A stretch of DNA of 64,000 bases from Polynucleobacter parvulilacunae (lineage in GTDB: Bacteria > Pseudomonadota > Gammaproteobacteria > Burkholderiales > Burkholderiaceae): contig NZ_JACVPW010000001.1 in NCBI RefSeq assembly GCF_018881715.1, positions 459,337 to 523,336 on the forward strand. Direction: 5' to 3'. This document shows, piece by piece, positions 41,267-52,909 of this stretch; the first letter of the stretch is position 1, and each line of letters begins with the position of its first letter. Under the pieces are notes generated by a model. The model had not been told where the DNA came from, made no database searches, and saw only the letters and a list, made by a program, of their open reading frames with translations. A program made the translations under genes and the position numbers.

Positions 41267-42631
41267 CTATTTGCCAATACAAAATTGGCTGAAGATTTTC
41301 CCCAAAAGGTCATCTGGAAGCAGTTTTCCGGTAATTTCACCGAGGTGTTTTTGGGCTAAAGAGAGCTCTTCTGCAAACAATTCAAGCGAATTATTACCAT
41401 TTGCTGCGAATTGTTCTGATTTTTCAATATGTTCGGCAGCTCGCTCTATGCAATCTAAATGCCTTCTACGGGCCAAAATTGCGCCTTCTTGTGGGCCGGC
41501 CCAGCCTACCAACTCCAGAATCTTCTGTTTTAGCTGCTCTATTCCAGCGCCCGTTTTGGCAGAAATCAATAGCGCTTCGCCAGAGGCTGTTTTGGGTGGC
41601 TCTTGAAGTAAATCTGACTTATTCACAAGCTCAAGAACGGCGCATTTAGGGGGTAATTCTTTCAAAATCTGGGTTTTTAGGTCGTCCTGCTGGGGGGTTG
41701 ACTGGGCATCAGTCAGAAAAATCACTAAATCAGCCAGGCGGATCGAATCCCAAGACCGTTCAATGCCTTTTGCCTCTACAACATCGGTTGTGTCACGCAG
41801 ACCAGCCGTATCAATAATGTGCATCGGAACGCCATCAATCGTGATGCTTTCTTTAACTCGATCTCGGGTGGTTCCTGCAATAGGGGTAACAATAGCCACC
41901 TCTTCACCGGCCAAACGATTGAGCAGAGAGCTTTTTCCAACGTTAGGCGCTCCAGCCAACACCAGCTGAATCCCATCGCGCAAGATTTTTCCCTGCTTTG
42001 CGCCAGTGCGCAAGGCTTGTAATTTTTCTTTAACGGCGGTCAAGCGTTCTCGGGCCTGAGCATTTTCTAAGAATTCGATTTCTTCCTCAGGGAAGTCTAG
42101 GGTCGACTCAACCAATATTCTGAGTTGGGTGATTTCCTCAATTAAGTTATTGATGTCATCAGAAAATGCACCCTGCAACGAGCGGGCAGCGCCACGAACA
42201 GCCGCTTCGCTTTGTGCGTCAATCAAATCAGCAATCGCTTCGGCCTGAGTTAAATCAATCTTATTATTTAAGTAAGCACGTAAAGTAAATTCTCCCGGCT
42301 CAGCAATAACCAGGCCATCATCCTTGCCCAACTCAAGACAACGCTTCATAACCAACTCAAGCAGTTGTGGACCGCCATGACACTGAAGCTCTAAAACATC
42401 TTCGCCCGTGAATGAAGCGGGGCCAACAAAGTAAATGGCAATGAGTTGATCGATAGCCTGGCCATGTGCGTCACATAGCGTTAATAAGTTTGCCTGCCTT
42501 GGGGATAGTTTTTTTTGAAAGAGGGTGGTTGTAAGGCCATTCAAGTTTTGTCCGCTGATTCGAACAACGCCCACACCAGCCTTGCCTGACGCGGTTGCGA
42601 CAGCAATGATAGGCAATTTTCTCGTCATCAT
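41267..42631 (-). CDS. mnmE: tRNA modification GTPase MnmE
   Basis: A 454-residue protein: N-terminal formyl-THF-binding domain (TASGKAGVGVVRISG...CHGGPQLLELV), helical domain with inserted G domain (P-loop GAPNVGKSSLL, switch GTTRDRVKE, DTAGLRDT, NKSD) and the C-terminal FCIGK whose cysteine is catalytic. With MnmG (56,963) it installs carboxymethylaminomethyl on U34; both partners and an MnmC2-like enzyme are in this window. Two ATGs in a row (42,631 and 42,628) could start it. Downstream of yidC in the usual order. Confidence 0.96.
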   Translation of the reverse strand: MMTRKLPIIAVATASGKAGVGVVRISGQNLNGLTTTLFQKKLSPRQANLLTLCDAHGQAIDQLIAIYFVGPASFTGEDVLELQCHGGPQLLELVMKRCLELGKDDGLVIAEPGEFTLRAYLNNKIDLTQAEAIADLIDAQSEAAVRGAARSLQGAFSDDINNLIEEITQLRILVESTLDFPEEEIEFLENAQARERLTAVKEKLQALRTGAKQGKILRDGIQLVLAGAPNVGKSSLLNRLAGEEVAIVTPIAGTTRDRVKESITIDGVPMHIIDTAGLRDTTDVVEAKGIERSWDSIRLADLVIFLTDAQSTPQQDDLKTQILKELPPKCAVLELVNKSDLLQEPPKTASGEALLISAKTGAGIEQLKQKILELVGWAGPQEGAILARRRHLDCIERAAEHIEKSEQFAANGNNSLELFAEELSLAQKHLGEITGKLLPDDLLGKIFSQFCIGK

Positions 42632-42670
42632 TGCTGTCTACTTATTACAAACTTTTATGCAGCGCGCAAA

Positions 42671-44338
42671 TTACTTAGCGGGCTTTTTTCCAAACATTTG
42701 GTTAATCTGCCACTGCTGCGCAATCGAGAGAAGATTGTTGGTAACCCAATACAAGACTAGGCCAGCGGGGAAGAAGAAGAACATGATTGAAAACACAATT
42801 GGCATGTACATCATGACTTTTGCCTGAATTGGGTCTGGTGGCGTTGGGTTCAACTTGGTTTGGACAAACATCGAAACCGCCATGATGACTGGCAAGATGT
42901 AGTAAGGGTCAGGAACTGAAAGGTCGTGAATCCACAATACCCATGGGGCTCCACGCATCTCTACCGAAGACAACAACACCCAATACAAAGAAATAAATAC
43001 TGGGATCTGAATCACCACTGGTAAGCAACCACCCAGTGGATTGATCTTTTCCTTGCGATACATCTCCATCATGGCTTGATTGAGTTTTTGTGGTTCGCCC
43101 TTGTACTGCTCCTTCATAGCCGCCAAGCGTGGCTGCACTTCCTTCATGCGGGCCATTGACTTATAGCTTGCAGCAGATAAGGGGAAGAACACCAACTTAA
43201 TTAAGATGGTTAATAAAATAATAGACCAACCCCAGTTACCAGCAATATTGTGAATGTGCTCCAGCAACCAAAAAATAGGTTTGGCCAGAATAGTTAGATA
43301 GCCATAGTCTTTAAGCAGCTCCAGTCCAGGTGCTATAGTTTCCAACATGCGCTCTTCTTGTGGACCAACAAATAACTGCGCATTAGCGATTAATGTGGTT
43401 CCAGCTGGAATTGCGCCTAATTGTGTCTGCATTCCGACTCGGTACAAATCACTATCGATTTTTCCTGAGTAAATATCTCGCGGCAATTTGTCATCTGGAA
43501 TCCATGCACTAGCGAAGTAGTGTTGAACCATAGCAACCCAGCCAGGCTGTCCGGCCGATACCTGTGCGGGTGCAGTAAATTTATTTTTCTCCATATCTGT
43601 AAATGGGACCTTTTTAAACTTATCCCCATCGGTATAAATTGCTGGCCCAGTAAAAGTGCTTGCAGAAAAAGCACCTCCAAAAGGTCCAATTTTTTGCTCC
43701 TGGGAGCCATCTCGCACAATCTCTGTATACAAACTCAGTGGAGCTCCATTTGCTGCCACCTGTGTAACCCGATGCCCAACATAAACATCGTAACTTTGAG
43801 GATTCAGGAGAAATGTTTTTTCTAGTTTCACACCGTTACGCTCGGCGGAAAGAACCAAAAACGGTCTACCAGACTCGTCTTTACCTGAGCGGTCAAGCTT
43901 AAATGTGCTGGTGTGGTTGGGCAAATCCGCATTACCAACAGCCACCAAACCCGAGCGAGCTACATAGGTGTGGGTAGGTGTATGTTGGAAAATTTCTACT
44001 GGTTTTTGATCTGGGGTTAGTTCTTTTAATAATTTCGCACCAACGACGTTTGCGCCTGCAGAGCTTATCTCCAACGAGAGAAGGTCGTTAGACAAAACAA
44101 ATTTTTCAGCATTCTCGCCTGTTATTGCTTTGGAGTTAGGCGCCTGGGTAATGGGTGTGCCTGCTATTGCCGCCGGGGTATCAACCTTGGGTGGTGTCGC
44201 CTTATCGTTTGATGAAGCAACAACAGCTGGAGATCCACCAAACAAGGATGGTTTTCCCTCATGAACCTGCCAATTGTTGTAGAGCATGAGACCCGACATC
44301 GAGAATACAGCCCAAAGAATTGTTTTTTTAAAGTCCAT
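42671..44338 (-). CDS. yidC: Membrane protein insertase YidC
   Basis: A 555-residue protein: N-terminal helix (ILWAVFSMSGLMLYNNW), low-complexity linker, periplasmic beta-domain (residues 80-350) and the conserved five-helix core, including NWGWSIILLTILIKLVFFPLSAASYKSMARMKEVQPRLAAMKEQY (the hydrophilic-groove Arg is in YKSMARM) and IPVFISLYWVLLSSVEMRGAPW. It inserts membrane proteins such as ATP synthase subunits a and c, encoded at 61.8-63 kb. Follows yidD by six bases. Confidence 0.96.
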   Translation of the reverse strand: MDFKKTILWAVFSMSGLMLYNNWQVHEGKPSLFGGSPAVVASSNDKATPPKVDTPAAIAGTPITQAPNSKAITGENAEKFVLSNDLLSLEISSAGANVVGAKLLKELTPDQKPVEIFQHTPTHTYVARSGLVAVGNADLPNHTSTFKLDRSGKDESGRPFLVLSAERNGVKLEKTFLLNPQSYDVYVGHRVTQVAANGAPLSLYTEIVRDGSQEQKIGPFGGAFSASTFTGPAIYTDGDKFKKVPFTDMEKNKFTAPAQVSAGQPGWVAMVQHYFASAWIPDDKLPRDIYSGKIDSDLYRVGMQTQLGAIPAGTTLIANAQLFVGPQEERMLETIAPGLELLKDYGYLTILAKPIFWLLEHIHNIAGNWGWSIILLTILIKLVFFPLSAASYKSMARMKEVQPRLAAMKEQYKGEPQKLNQAMMEMYRKEKINPLGGCLPVVIQIPVFISLYWVLLSSVEMRGAPWVLWIHDLSVPDPYYILPVIMAVSMFVQTKLNPTPPDPIQAKVMMYMPIVFSIMFFFFPAGLVLYWVTNNLLSIAQQWQINQMFGKKPAK

Positions 44339-44344
44339 TTACAT

Positions 44345-44587
44345 TCACTTAAGTTGATGTTTTGTTTCTTTTAAAGCGGGGTCATACCCGCCGTGTGACC
44401 AGGGGTTACAGCGAAAAATGCGCCACGCCGTAAGTCCAAAGCTTTTAATAAATCCATAGTGACTAAAGCAGTCACAAGCGTATTGCGAACAACTGGGCAC
44501 GTATTTGCAGTGCATTCCTAAATACGGACTCAAGGCTAGTTGATAAATCTTTAATAGCCTAATGGCCGCATTATTTAAAACGCGCAC
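44345..44587 (-). CDS. yidD: Membrane protein insertion efficiency factor YidD
   Basis: An 80-residue protein from GTG 44,587, one base after the rnpA stop. Family hallmark: AIRLLKIYQLALSPYLGMHCKYVPSCSQYACDCFSHYG...GLTAWRIFRCNPWSHGGYDP, with the C-x-x-x-P-S-C-S-x-Y and RCNPW-GGxDP motifs. It helps YidC/SecYEG insertion at the membrane. A longer frame to 44,692 would lie inside rnpA and lacks homology. Confidence 0.93.
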   Translation of the reverse strand: MRVLNNAAIRLLKIYQLALSPYLGMHCKYVPSCSQYACDCFSHYGFIKSFGLTAWRIFRCNPWSHGGYDPALKETKHQLK

Positions 44588-44588
44588 G

Positions 44589-44906
44589 TTAAAGCAACCC
44601 CGAAATCTGAGAGCGCAAAGTTTCTTTTTCTTTTTTTCTGAGTCTGCCTCGGGTCTCGCGACCAATTGGTTTTTTGAGCTTAACCACAACATCTTTATTT
44701 AATGTGTTGGCTTGAGCCATCCAAACCAATTCGCGGATCATCCGCTTTAGGCGATTTCGATCAACCGCTCTTTTGGCTAACTTTTTTGCAACCGCAACAC
44801 CCAAGTCAGGCTGAAGGCCTTCTTGAGTAGATGCAATATACATACCCCAATACAAACTTGTCTTGGGGCGTGTTTTTAGTAATTCAGAAATCCTTGCGCT
44901 ATTCAA
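44589..44906 (-). CDS. rnpA: Ribonuclease P protein component
   Basis: A 105-residue basic protein starting at TTG 44,906, eight bases after the rpmH stop. The RNase P protein signature KLAKRAVDRNRLKRMIRELVW (the RNR motif) lies near residues 41-61, followed by KDVVVKLKKPIG. It binds the precursor tRNA 5' leader with the catalytic RNA. A non-ATG start in rnpA, between rpmH and yidD, is common in this cluster. Confidence 0.93.
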   Translation of the reverse strand: MNSARISELLKTRPKTSLYWGMYIASTQEGLQPDLGVAVAKKLAKRAVDRNRLKRMIRELVWMAQANTLNKDVVVKLKKPIGRETRGRLRKKEKETLRSQISGLL

Positions 44907-44914
44907 TGGCTAAA

Positions 44915-45049
44915 TTAAACAGCCAAACGCTTGCGACCTTTTGCACGGCGAGCATTTAAAACTGCGCGTCCGCTCTTGGTTTTCATGCGAATACGGAAGC
45001 CGTGTGTGCGCTTGCGACGGGTTACTGAGGGTTGGTAAGTTCTTTTCAT
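44915..45049 (-). CDS. rpmH: 50S ribosomal protein L34
   Basis: A 44-residue protein, [20 protein letters not shown] then [20 protein letters not shown] and RLAV, fully matching L34. ATG 45,049, stop 44,915. It is the first gene of the leftward rpmH-rnpA-yidD-yidC-mnmE run that starts divergently from dnaA. A different frame on the same strand over this stretch is a shadow. Confidence 0.97.
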
Positions 45050-45196
45050 GTTCGATCCCTGGAAAACCAAGTATTTTCCTTGTTGCAGAGCAAAAGGTCA
45101 ATCCATCTTGATGAATATGTAGGTGTTTTTCTCTATTTTTTCTCAAATTTCACTTAAATCATTAATTTAAATGAAGATTTTCTTATTATTCACAAG

Positions 45197-45237
45197 TTAT
45201 CCACAGCTTTTCCACGTTTTTCTTGCTTGTGGATAAC
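45197..45237. promoter_or_regulatory. Pair of DnaA boxes in the rpmH-dnaA intergenic region
   Basis: Perfect TTATCCACA at 45,197-45,205 and perfect inverted TGTGGATAA at 45,229-45,237, 35-75 bases before dnaA. They suit autoregulation of dnaA and may form the second part of a bipartite origin together with 46,700-46,963. Confidence 0.85.
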
Positions 45238-45271
45238 TTTAGAGCATCGCTACAATGGATCCTCCAAAAAT

Positions 45272-46699
45272 ATGAGCAACTTACACAATCCTCCCGCCTT
45301 GAATTCAATTAGCCCACTGGGGTTTTGGGATGATGCTATCGGCATTTTGTCCCGCGAACTGTCGCCCCAACAGTTTAAAACATGGATTCAACCCCTTACT
45401 TTATTGTCTTTTGTTGAAAGTGATGACTCACTAACAATAGGCGCTCCCAATCGCTTTAAGTTGGATTGGATTAAAAAGACGTTTGCGGACCGATTCCAGG
45501 AACTGGCCTCCCAGTACTTTGGGCGCCCAATTAATGTAGGCTTTACTTTGGCGGTGGAAGGCAGCTCTGCAAGTGCAGCACCCACAATGGTCGCGGATGA
45601 GCCTGCACAAAAAAAGATCTCGATTGAAGTCGTGGAACCCAACATTTCGGTTGAGGAAAGCGCTTTTGAGATTGAAGACCACTCCAAGCTCAATCCAAAC
45701 CTTACTTTTGAAACATTTGTAACCGGTAAGGCCAATCAATTGGCTAGGGCTGCATCAATTCAGGTAGCGCACAACCCGGGCACCTCTTATAACCCCATGT
45801 TTTTATATGGCGGGGTTGGTCTAGGTAAAACCCATTTGATCCACGCTATTGGCAATCACCTCCTAAAAGAGAAGCCTAACGCCAGAATTCGCTATATTCA
45901 CGCTGAACAGTACGTTTCAGACGTGGTTCGCGCATATCAACAAAAGGCGTTTGATCGCTTTAAGCGCTATTACCACTCCCTAGATTTATTGTTAATTGAC
46001 GATATTCAATTTTTTAGTGGGAAGTCTAGAACGCAAGAAGAGTTCTTCTATGCGTTTGAGGCCCTATTGAGCAATAAAGCCCAAGTCATTATTACTAGTG
46101 ACACCTACCCCAAAGAAATGGCGGGCATAGATGATCGACTTATCTCTCGCTTTGATTCTGGTTTAACGGTTGCGATCGAGCCGCCGGAGCTAGAAATGCG
46201 GGTAGCTATTTTGATGAAAAAAGCTATTAATGAAGGCATCCCTATGAGCGAGGATGTGGCGTTCTTTGTAGCTAAACACCTACGCTCAAACGTTCGTGAG
46301 TTGGAGGGGGCTTTAAGAAAGATTCTTGCATTTGTTCGCTTTCATGGCCGGGAAGTAACTATTGAGGTTGCCAGAACAGCATTGAAGGATCTGCTTTCCA
46401 TTCAAAATCGCCAGATCTCTGTTGAAAATATTCAAAAAGCCGTTGCGGATTTTTACAGCATTAAGGTCGCAGATATGTACTCTAAAAAGCGTCCGGCAAA
46501 TATTGCTAGGCCCCGCCAAATTGCGATGTTTATGGCTAAAGAGTTGACCCAAAAAAGTCTTCCTGAGATTGGTGAATTGTTTGGCGGCAGAGACCACACA
46601 ACCGTCCTACACGCCGTTCGCAAGATTGCAGATGAGCGAGCACATGATGGACAGTTAAATCATGAAATCCATGTTATCGAGCAAACCCTAAAGGCTTAG
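45272..46699 (+). CDS. dnaA: Chromosomal replication initiator DnaA
   Basis: A 475-residue protein from ATG 45,272. Domain I ([25 protein letters not shown]), a variable linker, then [19 protein letters not shown] and the AAA+ core: Walker [17 protein letters not shown], Walker [11 protein letters not shown], sensor [21 protein letters not shown]. The C-terminal DNA-binding domain ends with the [15 protein letters not shown] signature. It binds the boxes on both sides of its own gene. The frame opens 15 codons earlier, but those residues are not family-like. Confidence 0.97.
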   Translation: MSNLHNPPALNSISPLGFWDDAIGILSRELSPQQFKTWIQPLTLLSFVESDDSLTIGAPNRFKLDWIKKTFADRFQELASQYFGRPINVGFTLAVEGSSASAAPTMVADEPAQKKISIEVVEPNISVEESAFEIEDHSKLNPNLTFETFVTGKANQLARAASIQVAHNPGTSYNPMFLYGGVGLGKTHLIHAIGNHLLKEKPNARIRYIHAEQYVSDVVRAYQQKAFDRFKRYYHSLDLLLIDDIQFFSGKSRTQEEFFYAFEALLSNKAQVIITSDTYPKEMAGIDDRLISRFDSGLTVAIEPPELEMRVAILMKKAINEGIPMSEDVAFFVAKHLRSNVRELEGALRKILAFVRFHGREVTIEVARTALKDLLSIQNRQISVENIQKAVADFYSIKVADMYSKKRPANIARPRQIAMFMAKELTQKSLPEIGELFGGRDHTTVLHAVRKIADERAHDGQLNHEIHVIEQTLKA

Positions 46700-46963
46700 T
46701 TTTTTGCTTGTGGATAAGGCTGTGGACAACCCTATGGATAAGTTTGGGGATTAGATGTGGATAAATTGTGGAAAGAGTCAGCTTCATGCAAAAATAGGGT
46801 GTTGATAAAAAGTTATCCCCTTTTTATGCAGTGCTTATACAAGAGTTTTCCACAGGTTTTTTAGTCTTCAAAGTGTTGTTTTGTAAGGGGTTTTTGACTT
46901 ATCCACGGAATTTCAGACCCTTATTACTATTACTACTAAGATATATACAAGGATTTAAAAGCA
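46700..46963 (+). other. Replication origin oriC
   Basis: The dnaA-dnaN spacer holds a cluster of DnaA boxes: TGTGGATAA at 46,709 and 46,756, near-matches TGTGGACAA (46,721), TATGGATAA (46,733), TTTTCCACA (46,846) and TTATCCACG (46,899). The last is followed after a short GC-richer tract (CAGACCC) by TTATTACTATTACTACTAAG at 46,921-46,940, a run of triplets like the DnaA-trio element, and then AT-rich DNA. This is the bacterial basal-unwinding layout: box, GC tract, DnaA-trios. Confidence 0.9.
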
Positions 46964-48079
46964 ATGCAACTCGTTAACACTTCTCGCGATAGCCTACTAA
47001 AACCCCTTCAGGTTGTTAGTGGAATTGTTGAACGCAGACACACACTGCCAATTTTGGCAAACCTCTTATTTAAAAAAGTTGGAGAGAAAGTTTCATTTAT
47101 CTCTACCGATATTGAAATTCAAATAACAACCAATGCTAATTTTGGTGTTGGAGCAGAAGATGTCACAACAACTGTAGCCGCAAGAAAATTGCTTGATATT
47201 TTGCGTGCGTTACCAGAAGGCCCAGTGTCTTTAAATCTTAAAGATAACAAAATGGTTGTACAAAGCGGCAAGAGTCGCTTTTCTTTGCAAACCCTATCTG
47301 CGACAGAGTTTCCGGTGATGCAAAGTGTTGGCGAAGTGACTGCCGCATGGAAGATGTCGCAAAAGAGCTTCCGCCAGTTAATTAGCCAAGTACATTTCTC
47401 AATGGCTCAGCAAGACATTCGTTATTACCTAAACGGTATGTTGTTAGTTATTGAGGGTAAAGAGGTTGTTGCTGTTGCAACTGATGGTCATCGTCTTGCT
47501 TACTCTCAGGTTGAGTTGGCTGAGGCGCCATCTGGCTCAGGTCAAAAGCAAGAAATCATTATTCCTCGCAAAACAATTTTAGAGTGCCAACATTTATTAG
47601 AAGATTCTGATGAGTCTTTGGAAATTAGTTTGACTGCAAATCAAGTGAAATTTTCTTTCGGTGATATTGAGTTGATTTCAAAATTGGTTGAGGGCAAATT
47701 CCCAGACTTCCAACGAGTGATTCCTAAAGGACAGAAAAATTCATTAGTGGTTGGGCGTGATGCCCTGCAATCAGCCCTCCAGCGTGCTGCCATTTTGACA
47801 ACAGATAAATTCAAAGGTGTTCGTTTTTCTTTATCTCCAAATCGCATCACTATTCAATCAACCAACGCTGAGCAAGAAGAAGCTCAAGAAGAGATTGAAA
47901 CTGAATATGCTGGTGATGCTGTAGAGATTGGATTTAACGTTAGTTATTTATTAGATGTTTTATCAAACCTCAAGAATGAGAAAATTCAAATTAGTTTGGG
48001 TGATGCAAATAGTAGCGCTGTAATTACTCTGCCTGGCTCAGAGAGTTTTAAGTATGTTGTGATGCCAATGCGTATTTAA
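46964..48079 (+). CDS. dnaN: DNA polymerase III sliding clamp (beta subunit)
   Basis: A 371-residue protein of normal length with three repeated clamp domains: MQLVNTSRDSLLKPLQVVSGIVERRHTLPILANLL, FRQLISQVHFSMAQQDIRYYLNGMLL and the C-terminal NVSYLLDVLSNLKNEKIQISLGDANSSAVI...YVVMPMRI, whose last residues form the hydrophobic peptide-binding pocket (MPMRI). It encircles DNA and tethers polymerases. Between oriC and gyrB, the standard order. Confidence 0.97.
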   Translation: MQLVNTSRDSLLKPLQVVSGIVERRHTLPILANLLFKKVGEKVSFISTDIEIQITTNANFGVGAEDVTTTVAARKLLDILRALPEGPVSLNLKDNKMVVQSGKSRFSLQTLSATEFPVMQSVGEVTAAWKMSQKSFRQLISQVHFSMAQQDIRYYLNGMLLVIEGKEVVAVATDGHRLAYSQVELAEAPSGSGQKQEIIIPRKTILECQHLLEDSDESLEISLTANQVKFSFGDIELISKLVEGKFPDFQRVIPKGQKNSLVVGRDALQSALQRAAILTTDKFKGVRFSLSPNRITIQSTNAEQEEAQEEIETEYAGDAVEIGFNVSYLLDVLSNLKNEKIQISLGDANSSAVITLPGSESFKYVVMPMRI

Positions 48080-48084
48080 CTTAG

Positions 48085-50589
<2,505 letters not shown>

Positions 50590-50592
50590 TTT

Positions 50593-51087
50593 ATGACATC
50601 CAAAAAATTAAAACCACCTAAAGTGGACAGATCTTCCATTGTTGTTAAATCCTCCCCCATTCATGGGAAGGGCGTGTTTGTTGCTAAGCCGATCAAAAAA
50701 GGCCAAGCCATTATTGAATATAAAGGTGAGCGCATTAGCTGGAAATTGGCAGAAAAGCGTCATCCACACGACCCCAAGGACCCCAATCACACCTTTTATT
50801 TTTCATTAGAAGATGGTCGTGTGATTGATGCGAAATACGGCGGTAATGCTGCGCGCTGGATCAATCATTCTTGCAAGCCCATTTGTGAAACCCGTGAAGA
50901 CAGTTTTGATGGCGAGCCAAGAGTATTTGTTTATGCAAAACGCGCCCTCAAGGTTGGGGAAGAGTTGTTTTATGACTACTCTCTCGATATTGAGGGGAAG
51001 ATTACCAAGCAAATGAAAAAAGATTACGAGTGTCGTTGTGGCGCAAAAAAATGTCGCGGCACCATGCTCGCAACTAAAGATAAGTAA
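50593..51087 (+). CDS. SET-domain protein-lysine methyltransferase
   Basis: A 164-residue protein that is one SET domain: SSPIHGKGVFVAKPIKKGQAIIEYKGERISW opens it, GGNAARWINHSCKPICE holds the conserved NHS motif near residue 88, and YDYSLD the catalytic Tyr region; the post-SET end has CRCGAKKCRG cysteines for zinc. Bacterial members methylate lysines of ribosomal or chromatin-like proteins; the target is unknown. It follows gyrB after three bases and may be cotranscribed. Confidence 0.9.
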   Translation: MTSKKLKPPKVDRSSIVVKSSPIHGKGVFVAKPIKKGQAIIEYKGERISWKLAEKRHPHDPKDPNHTFYFSLEDGRVIDAKYGGNAARWINHSCKPICETREDSFDGEPRVFVYAKRALKVGEELFYDYSLDIEGKITKQMKKDYECRCGAKKCRGTMLATKDK

Positions 51088-51098
51088 AAAGCATCTTC

Positions 51099-51317
51099 AT
51101 GTTGTTTGTAACAATTCAAGAGTTAGAGGCCGCCATCAACTACTGGCGCAGCCAATCTCCATCGGAGGGTGATGAGCTGCGCCTTTGTTCAGAAGCCTCA
51201 GCCCTTGCTAAGCCATATGCCCTCATGATTGTGCAGGGTGCTCAGCGAGTCCCGGTGGATGTGTTAGATGAGTTGGCTCGATCAGCAATTCAACAATTTA
51301 AAAAAGTCTCCAAATAG
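51099..51317 (+). CDS. DUF3717 family small protein
   Basis: A 72-residue helical protein (VTIQELEAAINYWRSQSPS then LCSEASALAKPYALMIVQGA). The IxxLExAINxWR opening and the LxxxxxxLAxxYxxMI block fit DUF3717, a family of unknown function in Burkholderiales. Cytoplasmic, no cofactor motif. It follows the SET gene by 11 bases; the next gene is 101 bases further with no clear terminator in between. Confidence 0.8.
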   Translation: MLFVTIQELEAAINYWRSQSPSEGDELRLCSEASALAKPYALMIVQGAQRVPVDVLDELARSAIQQFKKVSK

Positions 51318-51418
51318 TTTTCTTCGGTAGCCACCTGTTGTTTAGGGTTATTGCTATATATAGCCAAGCTATCTTGGGGTATTCTCATATTCTTGCTCCC
51401 AAGTAGGGGGTAGAGGGT

Positions 51419-52186
51419 ATGAGATTGCAAGAAACAATATTAAAAACAATTGGACTGGGGAAATCTTTCAAGGGGTTTTCTGCGGTCACCGACGTGAATC
51501 TAGATGTCACTCGCGGAACCATTCATGCCCTAATTGGGCCTAATGGCGCAGGGAAAACCACCTGCTTTAATTTATTGACCAAATTTCTAGAGCCTAGTAG
51601 CGGGCAAATTCTATTTAATGGCTTTGACATCACCAATGAGGCCCCCGCACAAATTGCAAGGCGAGGCGTCATTCGCTCTTTTCAGATTTCGGCCGTATTT
51701 CCACATTTAACCGTTCTTGAAAACGTTCGTGTTGCACTGCAGCAAGGGTTGGGCACTGAATTTCATTTCTGGAAATCTGGAGACTCTTTAAAGGTGCTGA
51801 ATGAGCGTGCTTTAGAGCTCCTCCATGAGGTTGGATTGGAAGATTTTGCCCACCAAGAAACTCTAAACCTGGCTTATGGCCGCAAAAGGGCGCTCGAAAT
51901 TGCCACAACCCTAGCCATGGAGCCCGAGTTGATGCTCCTAGATGAGCCTACACAAGGCATGGGGCATGAGGATGTTGAGCGCGTTACTGAATTGATTGAT
52001 CGGGTGGCCAAAGGTCGTACCATTCTGATGGTTGAGCACAACATGAAGGTGGTCTCTTCAATTGCTGACCGCATTACTGTTTTGCAGCGAGGCTCGGTTC
52101 TTGCTGAAGGTTCTTATCATGAGGTTTCAAACAACCCATTGGTTGTTGAGGCCTATATGGGAAGTCATGGGGGAGACAACCTATGA
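51419..52186 (+). CDS. Branched-chain amino acid type ABC transporter, ATPase 1 (LivG-like)
   Basis: A 255-residue ATPase: Walker A GPNGAGKTTCFNLL near residue 40, LivG-type Q-loop RSFQISAVFPHLTVLENVRVALQQ, signature NLAYGRKRALEIATTLA (degenerate form of LSGG, usual in LivG), Walker B LMLLDEPTQGM and H-loop VEHNM. It powers import with the second ATPase, two permeases and the binding protein that follow. The TGA overlaps the next start (ATGA). Confidence 0.9.
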   Translation: MRLQETILKTIGLGKSFKGFSAVTDVNLDVTRGTIHALIGPNGAGKTTCFNLLTKFLEPSSGQILFNGFDITNEAPAQIARRGVIRSFQISAVFPHLTVLENVRVALQQGLGTEFHFWKSGDSLKVLNERALELLHEVGLEDFAHQETLNLAYGRKRALEIATTLAMEPELMLLDEPTQGMGHEDVERVTELIDRVAKGRTILMVEHNMKVVSSIADRITVLQRGSVLAEGSYHEVSNNPLVVEAYMGSHGGDNL

Positions 52187-52887
52187 GCACCATGGCACTA
52201 GAGGTTAAAAATTTAGAGTCTTGGTATGGCGAATCCCATATCTTGCACGGCGTAAATTTTGCCGTGCGTGATGGCGAAGTGGTTACCTTGCTTGGTAGAA
52301 ATGGTGCCGGAAGAAGCACTATTCTTAAAACCATCCTGGGTTTAACCAGCAAAAGAACTGGTTCGGTAGAGGTTTATGGCACACAAACCATCTCCATGCC
52401 AACCTACAAGATTGCTCGTTTGGGTGTTGGCTTTTGCCCCGAAGAGCGTGGGATTTTTGCAAGCCTAAGCACCGAAGAAAATTTATTGTTGTTGCCGGAG
52501 ATTGCTCCTGGCGGCATGGGTTTGGATGAGATTTATGAAATGTTTCCAAATCTCTATGAAAGAAGAAATAGTCCTGGCACCCGTTTGTCTGGTGGCGAGC
52601 AACAAATGCTGGCAATGGCGCGAATCCTAAGAACTGGCGCCAAATTGCTGTTGCTTGATGAAATTACTGAAGGGTTGGCGCCGGTGATTGTGCAAAAGCT
52701 TGGTGAGGTGGTTACGAGTTTGCGCAACAAAGGTTTCACGATTGTGTTGGTTGAGCAAAACTTCCGTTTTGCCGCACCCTTAGCTGATCGTCATTATGTG
52801 GTTGAACATGGAAATGTTGTTGAGGTTGTAAAACAAAGTGAGCTTGCTGAAAAAGCAACTCTATTAAATGAGTATCTTGGTGTTTAG
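52183..52887 (+). CDS. Branched-chain amino acid type ABC transporter, ATPase 2 (LivF-like)
   Basis: A 234-residue ATPase. Signature RLSGGEQQMLAMARIL, Walker B LLLLDEITEGLAP and H-loop LVEQNFRF are regular. The Walker A is GRNGAGRSTILK: arginine replaces the usual lysine before Ser-Thr. My recollection is that LivF-like ATPases of beta-proteobacteria often show this change, so it need not abolish function, but it makes asymmetric ATP use between the two ATPases plausible. Length is normal for LivF. Confidence 0.88.
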   Translation: MSTMALEVKNLESWYGESHILHGVNFAVRDGEVVTLLGRNGAGRSTILKTILGLTSKRTGSVEVYGTQTISMPTYKIARLGVGFCPEERGIFASLSTEENLLLLPEIAPGGMGLDEIYEMFPNLYERRNSPGTRLSGGEQQMLAMARILRTGAKLLLLDEITEGLAPVIVQKLGEVVTSLRNKGFTIVLVEQNFRFAAPLADRHYVVEHGNVVEVVKQSELAEKATLLNEYLGV

Positions 52888-52909
52888 TGGATTTCTATAG
52901 GAGACGGTA

